NCBI GenBank assembly: GCA_964531095.1
Contig: CAZHED010000007.1
Location: 1 to 64,000 of the forward strand
From: Palsa-1150 sp964531095
Lineage (GTDB): Bacteria > Myxococcota_A > Polyangia > Polyangiales > Polyangiaceae
Direction: 5' to 3'
Length of the DNA: 64,000 nt
Position numbers and translations under genes: made by a program. This document shows positions 26,191-35,020 of the stretch, piece after piece. The notes under the pieces are model-generated. The model worked only from the letters and a program-made list of their open reading frames with translations, was not told the origin of the DNA and did no database searches. Each line of letters opens with the position of its first letter. Position 1 is the first letter of the stretch.

Positions 26191-26997
26191 ATGGTCTCGT
26201 GGGTCGGTATGCCGCCTCCCGCCCGACCGGCCCGACGGCCACCCGGAGCTCTCGCGCTCGGCGCCTGGCTCGCAACCCGAAGCCGGCTGGCTGCCTTCGG
26301 GTGCATCCTTGCGGCCGTCGGTGCGGCCGTCGCGATCGTCGCGGCGCTCACGATGGCGCGGCAGGGCGGACGAGGCGTTGCGGCAATCCCCACGCTCGCG
26401 TCGGAGGGCCTCGCGTGGGGCGCCGGGGTCACGATCGCGTTTGGCGCTTCTCTTCGGGCGATCGAACGCGATCGCCAGCAGGGCATCCTCGCCCTCGCGC
26501 GCGCCCGCGGCCTGAGCTTGGGGGCGTATGTCCGCGGACGAGTGGGCGGGCTGGTCGTTGTCCTCGCGGCAGCGATCGGCGGAGCCACGCTCGTCGCCGG
26601 CCTCGCCGCGACGGCGGCGAACGGTTCGCCCGCGGCCGCCGCTCGCTCCAGCGCCGGAGCGCTCGCGTACGCGATCGCGTTTGCCGCCACGCTCGGGCCT
26701 ATCGCGATGGCTTCGCTCGGCGCGCGGACCCGCGCGGGCGGGTACTTTGCGCTGCTCGCCGTCCTTGTGGTTCCGGAGCTCGTCTCTCCGTGGACGTCCG
26801 CGCTCCTTCCGCAGGGCTGGCACGAGCTCACGTCCGTTCCGGCGGCCCTCGAAGCGGTGCGCGCGGGCGTCTCCTCGCCGCTCGACGCGTGGGCACGCGG
26901 TGCTCGGGCGCTCGCCGGTTTGGCGGCGGTCGTCGCGGTCTCGGTCGTCGTCGTAGGAGCCCGCACGGCGCACGCCGACGCGGAGCTCGCCGAGTGA
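26191..26997 (+). CDS. ABC transporter permease-like membrane protein
   Basis: About 268 residues with six hydrophobic segments, starting LAAFGCILAAVGAAVAIVAAL and including VGGLVVVLAAAIGGATLVAGL and YFALLAVLVVPELVSPW. The layout, including RDRQQGILALARARGLS between the second and third segments, is typical of ABC-2-type permeases of drug, lipid or copper exporters. No ribosome site distinguishes the starts at 26191 and 26209. It overlaps the ATPase gene by GTGA, so the two are translationally coupled. Confidence 0.75.
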   Translation: MVSWVGMPPPARPARRPPGALALGAWLATRSRLAAFGCILAAVGAAVAIVAALTMARQGGRGVAAIPTLASEGLAWGAGVTIAFGASLRAIERDRQQGILALARARGLSLGAYVRGRVGGLVVVLAAAIGGATLVAGLAATAANGSPAAAARSSAGALAYAIAFAATLGPIAMASLGARTRAGGYFALLAVLVVPELVSPWTSALLPQGWHELTSVPAALEAVRAGVSSPLDAWARGARALAGLAAVVAVSVVVVGARTAHADAELAE

Positions 26998-27974
26998 TCG
27001 CGCTCGATGGGGTCGCCGCCCGCCGCGCCCCCCTGGCGCTCGCGAGCGTTTCGCTGACCTGGGGGCCCGGCATTCACGCGCTGCTCGGTGGCCCTTCCGA
27101 CGGCGGGTCGCTGATCCTCGCGCTCGTCGCCGGAGCCGCTCGTCCGCGGTCAGGACGAGTGCGGGTGCTCGATGGTGAGCCGACCGATCTCGACGTCCGC
27201 GGTCGGGTGGCGCTCGTGCCTCTGCAACCAGCGCTGCCCGAAGCGATGACCGTGACCGAGGTCCTGGCGCTCGCGGCCGCAATCCGCGGCGAGCCGCAGA
27301 AGGACGCCGCCGAACGCCTGGGCACGCTCGGGGTGGAGGCTCTCGCACGGCGCGCAGTAGGCACGCTCTCCCCGGGCGAAGGACGCGCCGTCGCGATCGC
27401 CGAGGCCGTGACGTCGTCGCGTGTTCGCGTTCTGCTCATCGAAGAGCCGCTCGTCGCGCTCGACCCTCGCGCGGTGACCCGCCTGCCCGAAGTCCTGCGC
27501 GCGCGGTCGCAAGAGGGCTGGGCGGTGGCCATCGCGACCGCGTCCGTGCGCGACGCCGGAGAGATCGCCGACGATCACGTCTTGCTGAAGGCAGGTGCCA
27601 TCGTCGGGCGCGCCACATCGCTCGACGCGCTGGCGGGGTTCGCTCCCCAGGGGGCCTTTCTTCGGATCCTCGTGAGCGACCCCGGGGCGCTCGCGGCCGC
27701 GCTGGCCCGCGAGCCGGGGGTAGAGGCGGTCGCGCGGCGGGCCACGGCGGTGGTCACGCGCGGCCGCGACGCGGTGGAGCTGGCGCGTGCGGCCGGACGC
27801 GCCATCCTCGCGACGGGGGTGAACGTGACGGAGCTGCGCCTGCAATCGCCTTCGCTCGAAGAGGCGCGTGCGGCGGCTGCCGGCGTCGCGGCCGCGACCT
27901 ACGAGACGGCTCTCGAGCGCACGCGCGCCTCTGTGCGATCCGACCGGGACGCGAGCGAGGAGCCGCAGCTTTGA
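26994..27974 (+). CDS. ABC transporter ATP-binding subunit with degenerate motifs
   Basis: The 326-residue product follows the ABC ATPase layout, but key residues are changed. Walker A at 32-39 reads GGPSDGGS, with Gly where the invariant Lys should be. The signature is LSPGEGRA (125-132). Walker B is VRVLLIEEP (144-152), keeping the catalytic Glu but with Glu for the usual Asp. The H-loop region reads AIATASVRD without His. A C-terminal extension of about 100 residues follows (VLLKAGAIVGRATSLD onward), as in ABC-2 exporters. The GTG start overlaps the permease stop, and its own stop overlaps the next TTG start. ATP hydrolysis is doubtful; this is inferred from sequence only. Confidence 0.8.
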   Translation: MIALDGVAARRAPLALASVSLTWGPGIHALLGGPSDGGSLILALVAGAARPRSGRVRVLDGEPTDLDVRGRVALVPLQPALPEAMTVTEVLALAAAIRGEPQKDAAERLGTLGVEALARRAVGTLSPGEGRAVAIAEAVTSSRVRVLLIEEPLVALDPRAVTRLPEVLRARSQEGWAVAIATASVRDAGEIADDHVLLKAGAIVGRATSLDALAGFAPQGAFLRILVSDPGALAAALAREPGVEAVARRATAVVTRGRDAVELARAAGRAILATGVNVTELRLQSPSLEEARAAAAGVAAATYETALERTRASVRSDRDASEEPQL

Positions 27975-28651
27975 TCGCCACGCTCGCACGCGCGCCGATG
28001 GCCCGGCTGCTCCGCGACCCGCGCGCACGGCTGGCGATGGTCGGCTGGTCCGCGGTCGCTGTCGCGTTCGCCATCGCGTCCCGGTGGCGCGGCTCGTCCC
28101 ATGCCGCCGATCGCGCCTTGCTCGACGCGTACGGTCCTCTGGTTCTTCCCCTCCTCGCCTACGCGATCGCGGGAGGCGTCGTCGGCGCACGCTCGCTGTC
28201 GCGCTCGGGCGCACCGCTCGTCGCGTTCGGCGCATCGCCGACTCGGGCGGCGGCCGTTGCGGTCCTCGTCGCCGTGGTCGCGTGCACGGTCGGCGGGGCT
28301 TGCCTTGCTGCGGCAGTGGACATCTTGGCGCACGGCTCGGCCGATCCACCCCTGGGGCGGGACGCGATGGCGAGCGCCTATGCAGGGGGCCTGGGCGGAG
28401 CGGCGTACGGGGCTTGGTTCATGCTCGGGGCGAGCTTCGGCAAGCAAGGCGGAGGGCGCCTGGCGCTCCTCGTGGCCGACTGGATGCTCGGCGCGGGCGA
28501 CGGCGCAGCTGCGCTGCTCACGCCGCGCGGCCACCTTCGCAACCTTTTCGGAGGGCCGCCGCCCGTGGATCTGCCCGAGCGCGCCAGCGCCGCTGCGCTC
28601 GTGGCGTTCGCGATTGCCTGCGCGCTTCTCGCCGCGAGACGTGCGAGGTAA
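27971..28651 (+). CDS. Membrane protein, second permease-like subunit of the ABC locus
   Basis: The 226-residue protein has about six hydrophobic segments (for example RLAMVGWSAVAVAFAIAS, LVLPLLAYAIAGGVVGA and AAAVAVLVAVVACTVGGACL). It starts at a TTG that overlaps the ATPase stop (TTGA), so it belongs to the same coupled three-gene unit. Sequence similarity to a named permease family is not evident, but position and topology fit a second membrane subunit. The gene ends 33 bp before lipA. Confidence 0.65.
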   Translation: MIATLARAPMARLLRDPRARLAMVGWSAVAVAFAIASRWRGSSHAADRALLDAYGPLVLPLLAYAIAGGVVGARSLSRSGAPLVAFGASPTRAAAVAVLVAVVACTVGGACLAAAVDILAHGSADPPLGRDAMASAYAGGLGGAAYGAWFMLGASFGKQGGGRLALLVADWMLGAGDGAAALLTPRGHLRNLFGGPPPVDLPERASAAALVAFAIACALLAARRAR

Positions 28652-28684
28652 CCGCCGCGCGAGCGTGCTACGAGATCGGGCACC

Positions 28685-29704
28685 ATGAACGACCCGGCCC
28701 GCTTCGCGCCAAAACCGGCGTGGCTCAAAGTGCGCGCACCCGGGGGGGAGCGGTACAACGAGCTCAAAGCGACGTTCCGGAGCTTGGACCTTCATACCGT
28801 CTGCGAAGAGGCGCGCTGCCCGAACGTGGGCGAGTGCTGGAGCGAGGGAACCGCGACCGTGATGCTTCTCGGCGACACGTGCACGCGGGGCTGCCGCTTT
28901 TGCGCCGTGGCCACCGGGCAGCCGCGCGGGGCGGTCGACGTGCGCGAGCCCGAGCACGTGGCGCGCGCCCTCTCGCGCATGCCGCTGCAATACGTGGTCA
29001 TGACGATGGTCGACCGCGACGACCTGATCGACGGCGGCGCGGAGCACGTCGCCAAAACCGTGCGCCGGCTCAAAGAGCTCCGCCCGGACATGTTGGTCGA
29101 GACGCTGGTCGGCGACTTCGGCGGGCACCACGGTCCCGTCGACGTCACAGTCGACGCGCGCCCCGACGTGTGGGCGCACAACATCGAGGTGGTGCGCCGG
29201 CTTCAGCGGACGATCCGCGACGTGCGGTGCGGCTACGAGCAATCGCTCGGGGTGCTTCGTCGCGCGAAGCAGCGGGCCCCCGATATGGTCACCAAGAGCT
29301 CGATCATGGTCGGCGTGGGCGAAACGGACGACGAGGTGCTCGAGACGATGCACGACCTGCGCGCCGCCGGCGTAGACGTCGTGACCGTCGGGCAATACTT
29401 GCGGCCAACCCCGAAGCACGCGCCGGTCGAGCGCTACGTCGAGCCCGAGCGATTCGACTGGTTTTCCCGCGAAGGGCGGGCGATCGGCTTTGCGTTCGTC
29501 GCGTCGGGCCCGTTGGTTCGAAGCTCGTACAAGGCGGCGGAGGTGTTCATCCGCAGCGTCCTCCGTCCGGGCGACCCGCAAGCGGCCGAGGCGCTGCTGC
29601 GCGACCGGCTCGCCCAGGCCGACACGCACGCGCGAACCACGAGCGAGCTCGCCGCGCACGCCGCGGCATCGCTGGTGCCCGCCCGCGCCCTCGTTCGCCG
29701 CTGA
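28685..29704 (+). CDS. lipA: Lipoyl synthase
   Basis: LipA is a radical-SAM enzyme that inserts two sulphurs into protein-bound octanoyl groups to make lipoate. Both 4Fe-4S sites are present: the auxiliary cluster C40-x4-C45-x5-C51 and the radical-SAM cluster C66-x3-C70-x2-C73 (CTRGCRFC). The C-terminal RSSY motif that ligates the auxiliary cluster is in LVRSSYKA. At 339 residues it is a little longer than usual because of a charged, Ala-rich tail. The octanoyltransferase LipB is not in the window. It converges on folA with 14 bases between them. Confidence 0.96.
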   Translation: MNDPARFAPKPAWLKVRAPGGERYNELKATFRSLDLHTVCEEARCPNVGECWSEGTATVMLLGDTCTRGCRFCAVATGQPRGAVDVREPEHVARALSRMPLQYVVMTMVDRDDLIDGGAEHVAKTVRRLKELRPDMLVETLVGDFGGHHGPVDVTVDARPDVWAHNIEVVRRLQRTIRDVRCGYEQSLGVLRRAKQRAPDMVTKSSIMVGVGETDDEVLETMHDLRAAGVDVVTVGQYLRPTPKHAPVERYVEPERFDWFSREGRAIGFAFVASGPLVRSSYKAAEVFIRSVLRPGDPQAAEALLRDRLAQADTHARTTSELAAHAAASLVPARALVRR

Positions 29705-29718
29705 TTCTACCTGCGACT

Positions 29719-30189
29719 CTACCTGCGACGATAGACGCGCCGCCGCAGCGCCGGCTCGTCCTCGTGCTCCAAGACCGGCCCCGCCTCGAATACGCGGTCG
29801 TCGATGTGCGGAGCGTAGACGGCGTCCAGGCCGTCCACATAGTCGGGCACATACGTCACGTCGATGACGTCGACGTATTTCATCGCATCCGCGTAGATCC
29901 GCGCGCCCCCGATGAACCATACGTCGCCGCCCCCGACGCGCTCGAGCGCCTCGTCGACGCTGCGCACCCGCTCGATCCCCGGAACGTCGATCACCCGACT
30001 CGTCACGACGATGTTGCGGCGACCCTGGAGCGGTTTGCCGATCGACTCGAAGGTCGTGCGTCCCATGACGACCGCCGACCCGAGCGTCACGCGCTTGAAG
30101 CGCCTCCAGTCGCCCAAATACCGCCAGGGAATGGTCCCCCCCGTGCCGATGATGCCTTGCGGCGAAGCGGCAAAGATGATCCCTCTCAT
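29719..30189 (-). CDS. folA: Dihydrofolate reductase
   Basis: The 156-residue protein reduces dihydrofolate to tetrahydrofolate with NADPH. Family motifs are present: GIIGTGGTIPWRYLGDWRRF containing the conserved acidic residue, the VVMGRTTFESIGKPL cofactor motif, RRNIVVTSR, and WFIGGARIYADAM. It lies 4 bases downstream of thyA on the same strand, the usual pairing because thymidylate synthase makes dihydrofolate. A 12-base direct duplication overlaps its stop codon. Confidence 0.95.
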   Translation of the reverse strand: MRGIIFAASPQGIIGTGGTIPWRYLGDWRRFKRVTLGSAVVMGRTTFESIGKPLQGRRNIVVTSRVIDVPGIERVRSVDEALERVGGGDVWFIGGARIYADAMKYVDVIDVTYVPDYVDGLDAVYAPHIDDRVFEAGPVLEHEDEPALRRRVYRRR

Positions 30190-30193
30190 AGTC

Positions 30194-31087
30194 TCACACG
30201 GCCACTTTGAACGCGATCGCCGGATGCGGGTCGTAGCCAGTGAGGACGAAGTGCTCCATGATCGCGGAAGTGTCCGCGTGGAGCAGTGCCGTCAGATCCT
30301 CGAGCCTGCGGATCGCAGGGCTGATCGCCAGGCGCGGGAGCGGGCGGGGCTCGCGCTCGAGCTGCTTGCGCAACCCCGGAACGTGGTCGTACTCGGCCAT
30401 CGACCCGTCCGGCTTCGCCGTGTACACGTGGGCGTCGACCAACGTGTGGGCGAACAGGCCCGCGCGTAGCCCGGCAAATCGTGCGAAGAGCTCCAAAAGG
30501 AGAGCGTAGCCGGCGATGTTGTACGGAACGCCGAGGGCCACGTCCGCGCTGCGCTGCGTGAGGTGCAGGCAGAGCATCGGCTCGCCGCGCTCGTCGTACT
30601 GCACGTTGAGCGCGAAGAGGAGATGGCAGGGAGGCAACTTGCTCGTTTGCGCGTTGCCCGGCGCCCACGCGCTGACCACGAGGCGGCGGCTCATCGGGTT
30701 GCGCTTCAGCTCCTCGACCACCCAGGCGATTTGGTCGTTGTAAGCCGCGCGGGCCTCGCCCTCCCCCGGCGCCCCGTGAACCGGAAAATGGCGCCAGAAG
30801 TTGCCGTACGCGCTCGGCACCCGCCCGCCGTCGTCGGCCCAAGGATCCCAGAACTTGCAGCCGTGCTTCTTGAGGAGGCCGATGTGCGTATCGCCGCTCA
30901 AGAACCAAAGGTTCTCGACGACGATGTTCTTCCACGAGATCTCTTTGGTCGTGAGGAGGGGAAAGCCCTGGCGAAGGTCGATCTCGTAGTTGACGTTGAA
31001 CGTCGAGAGCGTGTCGACACCCGTGCGGTTTGGCTTTCGCGTCCCTTTGGCGAGGACTTCGCGCACGAGGTCGAGGTAGGGTTTCAC
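30194..31087 (-). CDS. thyA: Thymidylate synthase (ThyA type)
   Basis: The 297-residue enzyme methylates dUMP with methylene-tetrahydrofolate. The catalytic Cys is C154 in LPPCHLLFAL; other marks are RTGVDTLSTFNVNYEID, WFLSGDTHIGLL, DVALGVPYNIAGYALL and DAHVYTAK. It is slightly longer than the ~264-residue E. coli enzyme through an insertion around residues 84-118, as is common in this family. The start overlaps the stop of the upstream ATPase-TPR gene as ATGA, and folA follows 4 bases later. Confidence 0.97.
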   Translation of the reverse strand: MKPYLDLVREVLAKGTRKPNRTGVDTLSTFNVNYEIDLRQGFPLLTTKEISWKNIVVENLWFLSGDTHIGLLKKHGCKFWDPWADDGGRVPSAYGNFWRHFPVHGAPGEGEARAAYNDQIAWVVEELKRNPMSRRLVVSAWAPGNAQTSKLPPCHLLFALNVQYDERGEPMLCLHLTQRSADVALGVPYNIAGYALLLELFARFAGLRAGLFAHTLVDAHVYTAKPDGSMAEYDHVPGLRKQLEREPRPLPRLAISPAIRRLEDLTALLHADTSAIMEHFVLTGYDPHPAIAFKVAV

Positions 31088-33906
31088 GTTGCCGTCTCCT
31101 CGCCTTGGAGACCGGCGAAGTCAATCTCGAGCTCGATCTCGTCCCCACGCTCCTTGGCCGCCGCCTGGGCGCGCATCTTCGCCTGAATCGCTTCCGCCCG
31201 CTCGATCAAGCTCCGGGCCTCCGCGGACACCGCGTGGTCGGTCGCGTGCTCCGGCGTCCCGCGCAGCAGCTCTCCGTAGGCGCGGCAGCTCCGAGCCAGC
31301 TCCACGTCGTTGCCGATCTCTTCGAAGATGGCGATCGAGCGTTTGAGCTGCTCGGCGGCGTCGCGTTCGCCCGCGCCGCCCGCGCTCGCCGCGATGGTGA
31401 CCTCGCCGAGCGACCGAAGGGCGACTCCGAGCTGCACGCGGCTACCCGTCTCCGAGAACAGATCCACAGAGCGCTGCGTGCACTCGCGCGCCTTGGTGTA
31501 TTCGCGCTGCGCCAGATACGCCTTGCCCAGGCCCCGCGCGGCTTCGGCAAGGCCAAGCTTGTCGCCGAGCTCGTCCGCCACTTCCTCGGCCTGCTTGAGC
31601 ATCGCGACCGCGCGAGCGGGGTCGCCCAACCGGTTGTGCGTCTCGCCCAGGTTGGTCAAAATGAGCGCGATCCGGTTGCGGTCGCCCGTCTCCTTGGCAA
31701 CGTCGTGCGCCTCCCCGAAGAGCGCCAGGGCCTTTTTGTCGTCGCGCATGTCCTGCGCGACCGTGCCGAGGTTGTTGAGCGTGATGCTAATGCCGACGAG
31801 ATCGCCGATTTCGCGCCGGATCTTGAGCGCCTGTTCGAACGCATCGAGGGCGGCCTTCGTGTTGCCGGAGTCCTGCTGCACCAGCCCCAGATTGTTCAGG
31901 CTGAGGGCGACGCTGCGGCGGTCGCCGAGCTTACGGCGAATGGCCAGCCCACGCAGGGTGTACTCGAGCGCCAGCGTGTAGTCCCCCTTGAGCCAGTGCA
32001 GCTTGCCGATGTCGTCGAGCGTGCTGCCGACGCCGCGCTCGTCGCGCGACTGGCCGAAGAGCGCCAGGGCCGCGGTCAGATGCCGGGCCGATCGATCCAG
32101 CCGTCCCGTCTCCCGATAGAGGCGCCCGATGCGTGAATGCGCCGCGCCGCCCTTGCTGCGCAAATCGAGCCGCCAAGCGCGCGTCAGCATCTCGGTGAAC
32201 GCTCGAAGGGCGTCGTCGTTGCGGCCGAGCGAGTGAAGAACGTCGCCGTTGTGGTGCAGCGCGCGCAGGCGCAGGTCCTCGTCGGCGGGATCGGCGTCCT
32301 TGGAGCGCTGCCCGGGCGGGATCGCCCCTGACGTGCCGTCGAGGAGGGCAAGCCCCCGGGCATAGAGCTCGGCGGCCTTGGCGTTTGCGTAGCGCGAGCG
32401 CGCCACGTCACCGGCCTTCACGTACGAGACCGCGGCCTGCGCAAAGGCCCCCGCCTTCTCGCGGTGACGGGCGAGCATTTCGAGGTACTCCTCACTCGCG
32501 TCGACGTTCTCTCGAAAGGCAAGCCAGTCGGCGATTGCGCGGTGATAGCCGCGTAACGATCCGGTCGCCGTCAGACGCTCGAGCGCCTCGCGCTCGAGGT
32601 TGTGCTTGAATACATACTCCTCGTCGCCGGCGAACGTGCTGTCAGGAAGGCGGAGCACGTAGTCGCGTTCGACGAGGTCCCCCAGCCGCTGGCGCACGAG
32701 CATGACGTCCGCAGCCTCGCCCCCCTCCCACGCCTCGGGCGGAGCCGCGTACTGCCGGCGCGTCGCCAGGACGCCGCCCAGCCAGAACACGCCGCCCATG
32801 ACCGCGGCCCGCTCGAGCAGATCGCGCTCCTCGGCCGAGAGCGCGGCAATGCGAGCCTGCACGGCATCTTGCACGCTCAGGGGCAGGCGAAGGCCCTCGA
32901 GCTTCTCCGGATGGATGGTCCAGCGCTCCTCCTCGAAATCGCTCGACGCTTCGAGGACGCCGTTCTCGTGGTAGAGACTCACGATCTGCTCGAGAAGCGC
33001 GGGATTGCCTCCAGCCAACACGACCGCTTCTTCGACCAGATCGTCGAGCTTCGCCTGGTCGCCGCACGGCGCCAAGAGGTCGTGCATCACCACCGCCGCG
33101 TCGACGTCGCTCAGCGGAGGCAGCTCGACCAACGTGTGCCGGTCGGAAGCGTGGCGGGCCCAGCCTTCCCGCCTCGCGACCATCTCCGGGCGCGCGATGC
33201 ACACGAGGAGTATGGGCGCGCGCAGCGTGTCCACCAGAGCGGCGAGCAGGTCGAGCGAATCGTCGTGCGCCCAGTGCAGGTCGTCGAAGACGAGCACCAG
33301 CGGATCGGCACCCTTGTTCGCGTCGGTTTCGAGAAAGCTCTTGATAACGGCGCGGCGCATCGAGCGCACTTGCTGCGGGTCGCCTTCGACCGCATTGATC
33401 AGCGGCGAGCCTTGAAAGTCGAGATCGAGCAACTGGCCCAGGAAATAGGCGACATCGCCGACCTTTCGGTCTTCGAGCACGGCGGCGAGCTGTGCCCGGA
33501 CTTGCACCTTGGCGGCCTCGGCATCCATGCCCTCGACGATCCCGATGCGCGCGCGCAGTACGCGCGCGAAGACCTCGTACGCGGGTCCTCCGTTTCGCGC
33601 GACGCCCCGGAAAACGCGCGGCGACACCCGTCCTTCCCGCGCTCGGACGAGGAAGTCGCGGACGAGTCGAGTCTTGCCGATGCCCGCCGGAGCGACGACC
33701 GTGACCGTTTGGGTGAGCTTTTGCTCGCCGGCGAGAGCATAGGCCCGCTCGAGCTCGCGCATCTCGGCTGCCCGGCCGACGAGCGTGGCCCTGCGATCGC
33801 TGACGGAGAATCGTGAAGAGAAGAGACTGTCGGTGGCCAAGACGGCGGCCAGGATAGCCGAAGGTACGCATTCGATCTTCCCCCCTGCGCCGCGAGAGGC
33901 GCGCAC
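31084..33906 (-). CDS. AAA/STAND-type ATPase with C-terminal TPR array
   Basis: The 940-residue protein has an N-terminal ATPase with Walker A APAGIGKT (residues 72-79) and Walker B LVLVFDDLHWAHDDS, followed by the winged-helix-like region typical of this group. From about residue 470 on there are TPR repeats (for example LNNLGLVQQDSGNTKAALDAFEQAL and LTNLGETHNRLGDPARAVAML). No kinase or DNA-binding domain is visible. Such proteins are often signalling scaffolds or regulators. The GTG start is uncertain because the first ~38 residues have no family support. It overlaps thyA by ATGA, so it may be co-translated with folate enzymes. Confidence 0.85.
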   Translation of the reverse strand: MRASRGAGGKIECVPSAILAAVLATDSLFSSRFSVSDRRATLVGRAAEMRELERAYALAGEQKLTQTVTVVAPAGIGKTRLVRDFLVRAREGRVSPRVFRGVARNGGPAYEVFARVLRARIGIVEGMDAEAAKVQVRAQLAAVLEDRKVGDVAYFLGQLLDLDFQGSPLINAVEGDPQQVRSMRRAVIKSFLETDANKGADPLVLVFDDLHWAHDDSLDLLAALVDTLRAPILLVCIARPEMVARREGWARHASDRHTLVELPPLSDVDAAVVMHDLLAPCGDQAKLDDLVEEAVVLAGGNPALLEQIVSLYHENGVLEASSDFEEERWTIHPEKLEGLRLPLSVQDAVQARIAALSAEERDLLERAAVMGGVFWLGGVLATRRQYAAPPEAWEGGEAADVMLVRQRLGDLVERDYVLRLPDSTFAGDEEYVFKHNLEREALERLTATGSLRGYHRAIADWLAFRENVDASEEYLEMLARHREKAGAFAQAAVSYVKAGDVARSRYANAKAAELYARGLALLDGTSGAIPPGQRSKDADPADEDLRLRALHHNGDVLHSLGRNDDALRAFTEMLTRAWRLDLRSKGGAAHSRIGRLYRETGRLDRSARHLTAALALFGQSRDERGVGSTLDDIGKLHWLKGDYTLALEYTLRGLAIRRKLGDRRSVALSLNNLGLVQQDSGNTKAALDAFEQALKIRREIGDLVGISITLNNLGTVAQDMRDDKKALALFGEAHDVAKETGDRNRIALILTNLGETHNRLGDPARAVAMLKQAEEVADELGDKLGLAEAARGLGKAYLAQREYTKARECTQRSVDLFSETGSRVQLGVALRSLGEVTIAASAGGAGERDAAEQLKRSIAIFEEIGNDVELARSCRAYGELLRGTPEHATDHAVSAEARSLIERAEAIQAKMRAQAAAKERGDEIELEIDFAGLQGEETAT

Positions 33907-33976
33907 AGAGCGAGCGCGGTTGCCAGCAACTTGCCCTTTCTCTTCCGAATGTGGTTCTCACTTGGACACACCGTCC

Positions 33977-35011
33977 GTGCGTCCCGCTCCCTTCGCCCTG
34001 GTCTCCGTCGTCACGACGCTCACCCTGTCGTCGGGCGCCTTTCCGGGCCTCGGTCCGAAGCATGCGCCGACGGCCCGCGCCACGTCGTTCGGCGCTGCTA
34101 CCCTCCGCTTCGGTCGGAGCATCGGCTCGCCGACCGAGGGGCGTCTGGTCGGCGGCGCGCACCTGGAGACGGGACCGTATCTGCGCGTCGTCCCGTCCTA
34201 CGAGAGCGGAGACGTACGGTGGGGGCTGGAGCCTCTGGTAGCGATGATCGATCGCGCGGCGCGCGCAGTCAGGCGACGCTTCCCGGGCGCGATCGCCTCG
34301 GTGGGCCATCTGTCGCGCGCGGGCGGGGGCGACATCGACCGGCACCGATCGCACGAGAGCGGGCGCGACGCGGACGTAAGCTTCTTCGTGCGCAGCGCGA
34401 CCGGCAAGCAACTCCTGCCGTCACGCTTCGCTGCGTTTCGCGCAGACGGTGCTGCGGTCGACTGGCCGGGGGCATACTTCGACGACGCGAAGAACTGGGC
34501 GCTCGTCGCAGCGTTGGTGAGCGACCCCGAAGCGCACGTGACACACCTCTTCGTCGCGGCGCCGCTGCGTGCGCGCTTGCTCGCGTATGCCGAGCGAATG
34601 GGAGCGCCGTCGGCGATCCGCGTTCGCGCCGCCGAGGCGATGCAGCAACCGCGCGGCGCGCTGCCGCACGACGATCACTTCCACGTCCGGATTGCCTGTC
34701 CGGCCCACATGAGCGGCTGCGTCGAGAATCCCACGACGCATACGGGCCGCCCGATGCCGCCGATCGGGGCGCACGGACGCCGCGGCGACGGCCTTCGAAG
34801 TGACGCGACGCCGGCCGCGGCGACGGGACAGGCGGAGGATCTCTGGCTTGCCCCCATGCCGAGGCGCGCGCCGGCCCCTGGAGCCACGAGCCCGCTCGAC
34901 GCGCCGGCGGCGCCGGACTACGAGCCGGCTCCTGCGCAGGGCGAACCGCTGCCGGAGCCGAAGGCCCCGCCCGCGTCGATCGCGGCCCCAATCGACGACG
35001 TCGACGGCTAG
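33977..35011 (+). CDS. MepA-like penicillin-insensitive murein endopeptidase (peptidase M74)
   Basis: The protein cleaves peptide cross-links in peptidoglycan in the periplasm. A signal-like N-terminus (VRPAPFALVSVVTTLTLSSG) supports the GTG at 33977; a longer frame upstream overlaps the opposite gene. The zinc motifs are HRSHESGRDADVSFF (H, D and D ligands) and PHDDHFHVRI with the HFH ligands, as in MepA. The C-terminal 80 residues are a Pro/Ala linker ending without known domains. It is divergent from the ATPase-TPR gene and convergent with the Cys-rich lipoprotein gene. Length is about 344 residues. Confidence 0.85.
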   Translation: MRPAPFALVSVVTTLTLSSGAFPGLGPKHAPTARATSFGAATLRFGRSIGSPTEGRLVGGAHLETGPYLRVVPSYESGDVRWGLEPLVAMIDRAARAVRRRFPGAIASVGHLSRAGGGDIDRHRSHESGRDADVSFFVRSATGKQLLPSRFAAFRADGAAVDWPGAYFDDAKNWALVAALVSDPEAHVTHLFVAAPLRARLLAYAERMGAPSAIRVRAAEAMQQPRGALPHDDHFHVRIACPAHMSGCVENPTTHTGRPMPPIGAHGRRGDGLRSDATPAAATGQAEDLWLAPMPRRAPAPGATSPLDAPAAPDYEPAPAQGEPLPEPKAPPASIAAPIDDVDG

Positions 35012-35020
35012 TGCACCGCA

